A DNA stretch of 64,000 bases from positions 1 through 64,000 of the forward strand of contig NZ_FXAR01000003.1 in NCBI RefSeq assembly GCF_900177745.1, in the 5' to 3' direction. Source of the DNA: Corynebacterium pollutisoli. GTDB taxonomy: Bacteria > Actinomycetota > Actinomycetes > Mycobacteriales > Mycobacteriaceae. The notes below the pieces were generated by a model. The model made no database searches. It saw only the letters and a program-made list of their open reading frames with translations, and had not been told where the DNA came from. This document shows positions 61,467 through 64,000 of this stretch, in pieces. Both the position numbers and the translations under genes were made by a program. The first letter of the stretch is position 1; every line of letters starts with the position of its first letter.

Positions 61467-62375
61467 ATGCGCAAGATCCTCACCATCCTGGCGGTCCTGA
61501 TTCTGGTGCTGCTCGTCGGCGTGGGAACCTTCCGGTTCCTGCAGTCCGGCGAGGACGTACCACTGCCGCCGGGGGTGCCCGAGCCCACCGAACTGCTCCA
61601 GCCGGAGTGGTGCCCCGACGTGGAGGTCATCGCCGCGCCGGGAACCTGGGAGTCGGCCGCCGGTGACGATCCGATCCACCCGACCGCCAACGAGTGGAGC
61701 TTCATGCTCTCGATCACCCGTCCCCTGCAGGAGCGTTTCCCCGCGGAGGACGTCAAGGTGTGGACCCTGCCGTACACGGCACAGTTCCGCTCCATCCAGG
61801 CGCAGCACGAGATGACCTACGACGATTCGCGCCAGGAGGGGCAGTCGGTGCTGGAGACCGAACTGGTCACCATGCACGACGAGTGCCCGTACACCGACTA
61901 CATCCTCGCGGGATTCTCGCAGGGTGCGGTCATCCTCGGAGACGTCGCCCACCAGATCGGTCAGGGCAACGGTGTGGTGCCGGCCGACCGCATCAGGGGT
62001 GTCGCCCTGATCGCGGACGGTCGCAGGGAACCTGGTGTGGGCCAGGTTCCCGGCACCCAGGTCTCCGGCGTCGGCGCCGAGGTCGCACTCCAGCCGCTCA
62101 ATCTGCTGGTCCAGCCGATCGTGCCCGGTGCCACCATGCGCGGACCGCGCGTCGGTGGTTTCGGTGAACTGCACGACCGCGTGTGGGACATCTGCGCCCC
62201 CAACGACAGCATCTGCGACGCCCCGCGGCAGATCGGCAACGCACTCGAGCGGGCCCAGGCCCTGGCCGCCGCGAACGGCGTCCACGCCCTCTACGCCAGC
62301 AACCCGGACGTCATCCCCGGGACAACCGCGAACGCCTGGGTCGTGGAGTGGGCGACCGACCTCATCAACAGATGA
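61467..62375 (+). CDS. Cutinase-family serine esterase/lipase (Culp-like)
   Basis: A 302-aa membrane-anchored or secreted esterase. A hydrophobic N-terminus (residues ~3-25) leads into an alpha/beta hydrolase domain with nucleophile Ser in LAGFSQGAVI, Asp in APNDSICD and a late His in NGVHALYAS; cysteines around these fit the cutinase disulfides. In mycobacteria the homologous gene next to fadD32 encodes a lipase (Culp6) linked to envelope lipids. Probably acts on mycolate or other ester lipids (inference). Confidence 0.87.
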   Translation: MRKILTILAVLILVLLVGVGTFRFLQSGEDVPLPPGVPEPTELLQPEWCPDVEVIAAPGTWESAAGDDPIHPTANEWSFMLSITRPLQERFPAEDVKVWTLPYTAQFRSIQAQHEMTYDDSRQEGQSVLETELVTMHDECPYTDYILAGFSQGAVILGDVAHQIGQGNGVVPADRIRGVALIADGRREPGVGQVPGTQVSGVGAEVALQPLNLLVQPIVPGATMRGPRVGGFGELHDRVWDICAPNDSICDAPRQIGNALERAQALAAANGVHALYASNPDVIPGTTANAWVVEWATDLINR

Positions 62376-62555
62376 TCCCGTGCCCCGGGAACGGGGGTGT
62401 CCGGGTACCCTGTTTGGTAACGGAAACATCACAAACCGGGACTAACAAGACGTGTGCCTGCTCTGTTAGGTTGGCACGAAGAGATTAGCGTAAACAAACT
62501 TTCGACCCCGGACACACCAGTCCACGGGTGCACCACGTAGACCACGAGGAGAAGC

Positions 62556-64000
62556 ATGGACCTGCAAGCGGCGATGAGCCAGTTCTTCAACGACAAGGGC
62601 GAGATCGTCCTGGCACCTCAGCTGACCCTCGCGGGTCTGGCCGAGCTCATGTACCAGGGTGACCTGCAGCTCGGTGGCGGCGAACGACAGTGCCTGCGCT
62701 TCTGGGACTTCTCCGAATCCCGCGAGGGCACCCCGGTCGACTTCACCCGCACGGAGATCAACACCCGCATCAAGGCCGTCGCCGCCCGCCTGCAGCAGGT
62801 GGGCAAGATCGGCGACCGCGTCGCCATCATGGCCAACAACTCCCCGGAGTACATCTTCGGCTTCATCGGCGCCCTCTACGCGGGCATGACCCCGGTGCCG
62901 CTCTACGACCCCTCCGAGCCGGGCCACGCGGACCACCTCAAGGCCGTCTTCGCCGACTGCGAGCCCTCCTTCGTGCTCACCAACTCCGGTTCCGCCGCGG
63001 CCGTGCGCGAGCACTTCGCGGAGGTTCCCTCCCGCGAGCGTCCCCGTATCCTGTCCGTGGACTCCCTGCCGGACACCCTCGCGTCCTCCTACATGAACCC
63101 GATGATGACCCTGCAGGGTCAGCAGCTCATGGCCTCCATGTCGACCATGCCGGTCGACCAGCCGGCCTTCCTGCAGTACACCTCCGGTTCCACCCGCGTC
63201 CCGGCCGGCGTGCAGCTGACCAACCGCTCCATCCTCACCAACGTGCTGCAGATCTTCACCGCGGCCCGTCTGCGCATGCCGCTGCGCCTGGTGACCTGGC
63301 TGCCGCTGCACCATGACATGGGCATCATCCTCGCCCTGTTCGTCACCATCCTCGGCCTGCCGAACGAGATCATGGCCCCGCGTGACTTCATCCAGCAGCC
63401 GAAGCGCTGGGTCGAGCAGCTCAACCGCCGCGATTCCGACGAGGGCATCTCCGTCTACACCGTCATCCCGAACTTCGCCCTCGAGCTGGCCGCCCGTTAC
63501 GGTAAGCCGCAGGACGACGAGACCCTCGACCTCTCCGCCATCGACGGCATCATCATCGGCTCCGAGCCGGTCACCGAGAAGGCGCTGGACACCTTCAAGG
63601 AGACCTTCACCGAGTACGGTCTGAGCACCGACGCACTGCGCCCCTCCTATGGCCTGGCCGAGGCCTCCCTGCTGGTCACCACCCCGCAGACCAAGGAGCG
63701 TCCGGTCATCTCCCACTTCAACCGCGAGAAGCTGGCCGAGGGCGTCGTCGAGTTCGTCGAGAAGGGCTCCGAGCTGGCCGTCGCCTTCGCCTCCAACGGC
63801 CAGGTGGTCAAGCCGCAGAACCTCACCATCGTCGACCCGGAGACCCGCGCCGAGCTGCCCGACGGCCAGATCGGTGAGCTGTGGGTCAAGGGTGACAACC
63901 TCGCCGCCGGCTACCTGGGCCGCGAGGAGGAGACCGCCGAGACCTTCGCGAACACCCTGGGTGAGCGTCTGCCGGAGTCGCGCGTCGACGCCGACACCCC
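62556..64000 (+). CDS. fadD32: Long-chain fatty-acid-AMP ligase FadD32 (5' part)
   Basis: The first 481 codons of a fatty-acyl-AMP ligase; the gene runs off the window. It activates the meromycolate chain and loads it on Pks13 for mycolic acid condensation. YTSGSTRVPAGVQLTN (ATP loop), LPLHHDMGIIL, YGLAEASLLVTTP and GELWVKGDNLAAGYLG are visible. The STRVPAG form and the DMG motif match FadD32 proteins. GAGGAGAAG lies in front of the ATG. The 180-base gap before it is promoter DNA with no gene. Confidence 0.95.
   Translation, partial: MDLQAAMSQFFNDKGEIVLAPQLTLAGLAELMYQGDLQLGGGERQCLRFWDFSESREGTPVDFTRTEINTRIKAVAARLQQVGKIGDRVAIMANNSPEYIFGFIGALYAGMTPVPLYDPSEPGHADHLKAVFADCEPSFVLTNSGSAAAVREHFAEVPSRERPRILSVDSLPDTLASSYMNPMMTLQGQQLMASMSTMPVDQPAFLQYTSGSTRVPAGVQLTNRSILTNVLQIFTAARLRMPLRLVTWLPLHHDMGIILALFVTILGLPNEIMAPRDFIQQPKRWVEQLNRRDSDEGISVYTVIPNFALELAARYGKPQDDETLDLSAIDGIIIGSEPVTEKALDTFKETFTEYGLSTDALRPSYGLAEASLLVTTPQTKERPVISHFNREKLAEGVVEFVEKGSELAVAFASNGQVVKPQNLTIVDPETRAELPDGQIGELWVKGDNLAAGYLGREEETAETFANTLGERLPESRVDADT

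Noticed and set aside
62417..62422. GTAACG before fadD32 as a SigD-type -35 element
   Set aside because: I see no matching -10 motif at the right spacing, and my memory of the SigD consensus is not exact enough to claim it.

Overview
The window is high-GC DNA from the mycolic-acid-producing Actinobacteria, almost certainly a Corynebacterium. Evidence: a full mycomembrane/arabinogalactan block (glf, glfT2, ubiA, aftB, mycolyltransferases, a cutinase-like lipase, fadD32), corynebacterial LGFP-repeat proteins, an HrrSA-type two-component pair, Lsr2, a class E sortase, and many genes whose start codon lies 6-8 bases after a TAnnnT -10 box (leaderless transcripts). From memory, the order hrrSA - sodA - msrA - ldh - pyk2 - glpQ - LCP protein - pheA - farR - serS - glpK - glf - glfT2 - aftB - mycolyltransferases - fadD32 follows Corynebacterium glutamicum. 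The species cannot be told from this sequence.

Layout. 1-140: 3' end of a 5S rRNA gene and its terminator. 336-7002: an eight-gene Mrp-type cation/proton antiporter operon in unusual order (F, G, a DUF4040-MnhB fusion, C, three NuoL/M/N-like antiporter subunits, E). 6962-12669: RNA pseudouridine synthase, a 48-aa membrane peptide, universal stress protein, GlsB-type protein, TetR regulator, YidC/Oxa1 insertase, sortase E and a 50-aa membrane protein. 12670-16319: lipoprotein, hrrS-hrrA, lsr2 and a DUF6474 protein. 16400-23796: RecB-like nuclease, membrane cupredoxin, MFS exporter with divergent LysR regulator, sodA, msrA, HAD phosphatase. 23899-31139: phoD, a membrane alpha/beta hydrolase, ldh, an atypical pyruvate kinase, a glycerophosphodiesterase. 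31268-45246: DUF5926, LCP ligase, CPBP protease, amidase, pheA, phosphoglycerate mutase-like protein, metallopeptidase, septum-formation protein, farR, serS, acyltransferase, HAD phosphatase, glpK, and an HNH-endonuclease gene broken by one amber codon. 45408-64000: cell-envelope region with a PGRP amidase, glf, a small phosphatase locus, DUF5129 protein, glfT2, DPPR phosphatase, ubiA, aftB, two mycolyltransferases, a lipoprotein, a cutinase-like lipase and fadD32 (runs off the end).

How it fits together. glf makes UDP-galactofuranose for GlfT2. UbiA and the PAP2 phosphatase make the decaprenyl-phosphoryl arabinose precursor used by AftB. FadD32 activates the meromycolate chain, and the mycolyltransferases attach mycolates to trehalose or arabinogalactan. 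LCP and PGRP proteins act on the same wall.

The least explained locus is 48811-50661. A low-molecular-weight phosphatase/arsenate-reductase-like gene, a minimal PAP2 gene and a second phosphatase-like paralog without its catalytic cysteine share repeated GTTAAC-like hexamers spaced exactly 11 bases apart. Many other intergenic gaps hold clean dyad operators (tetR, sodA, ldh, pyk2, farR, cmt, cop1).
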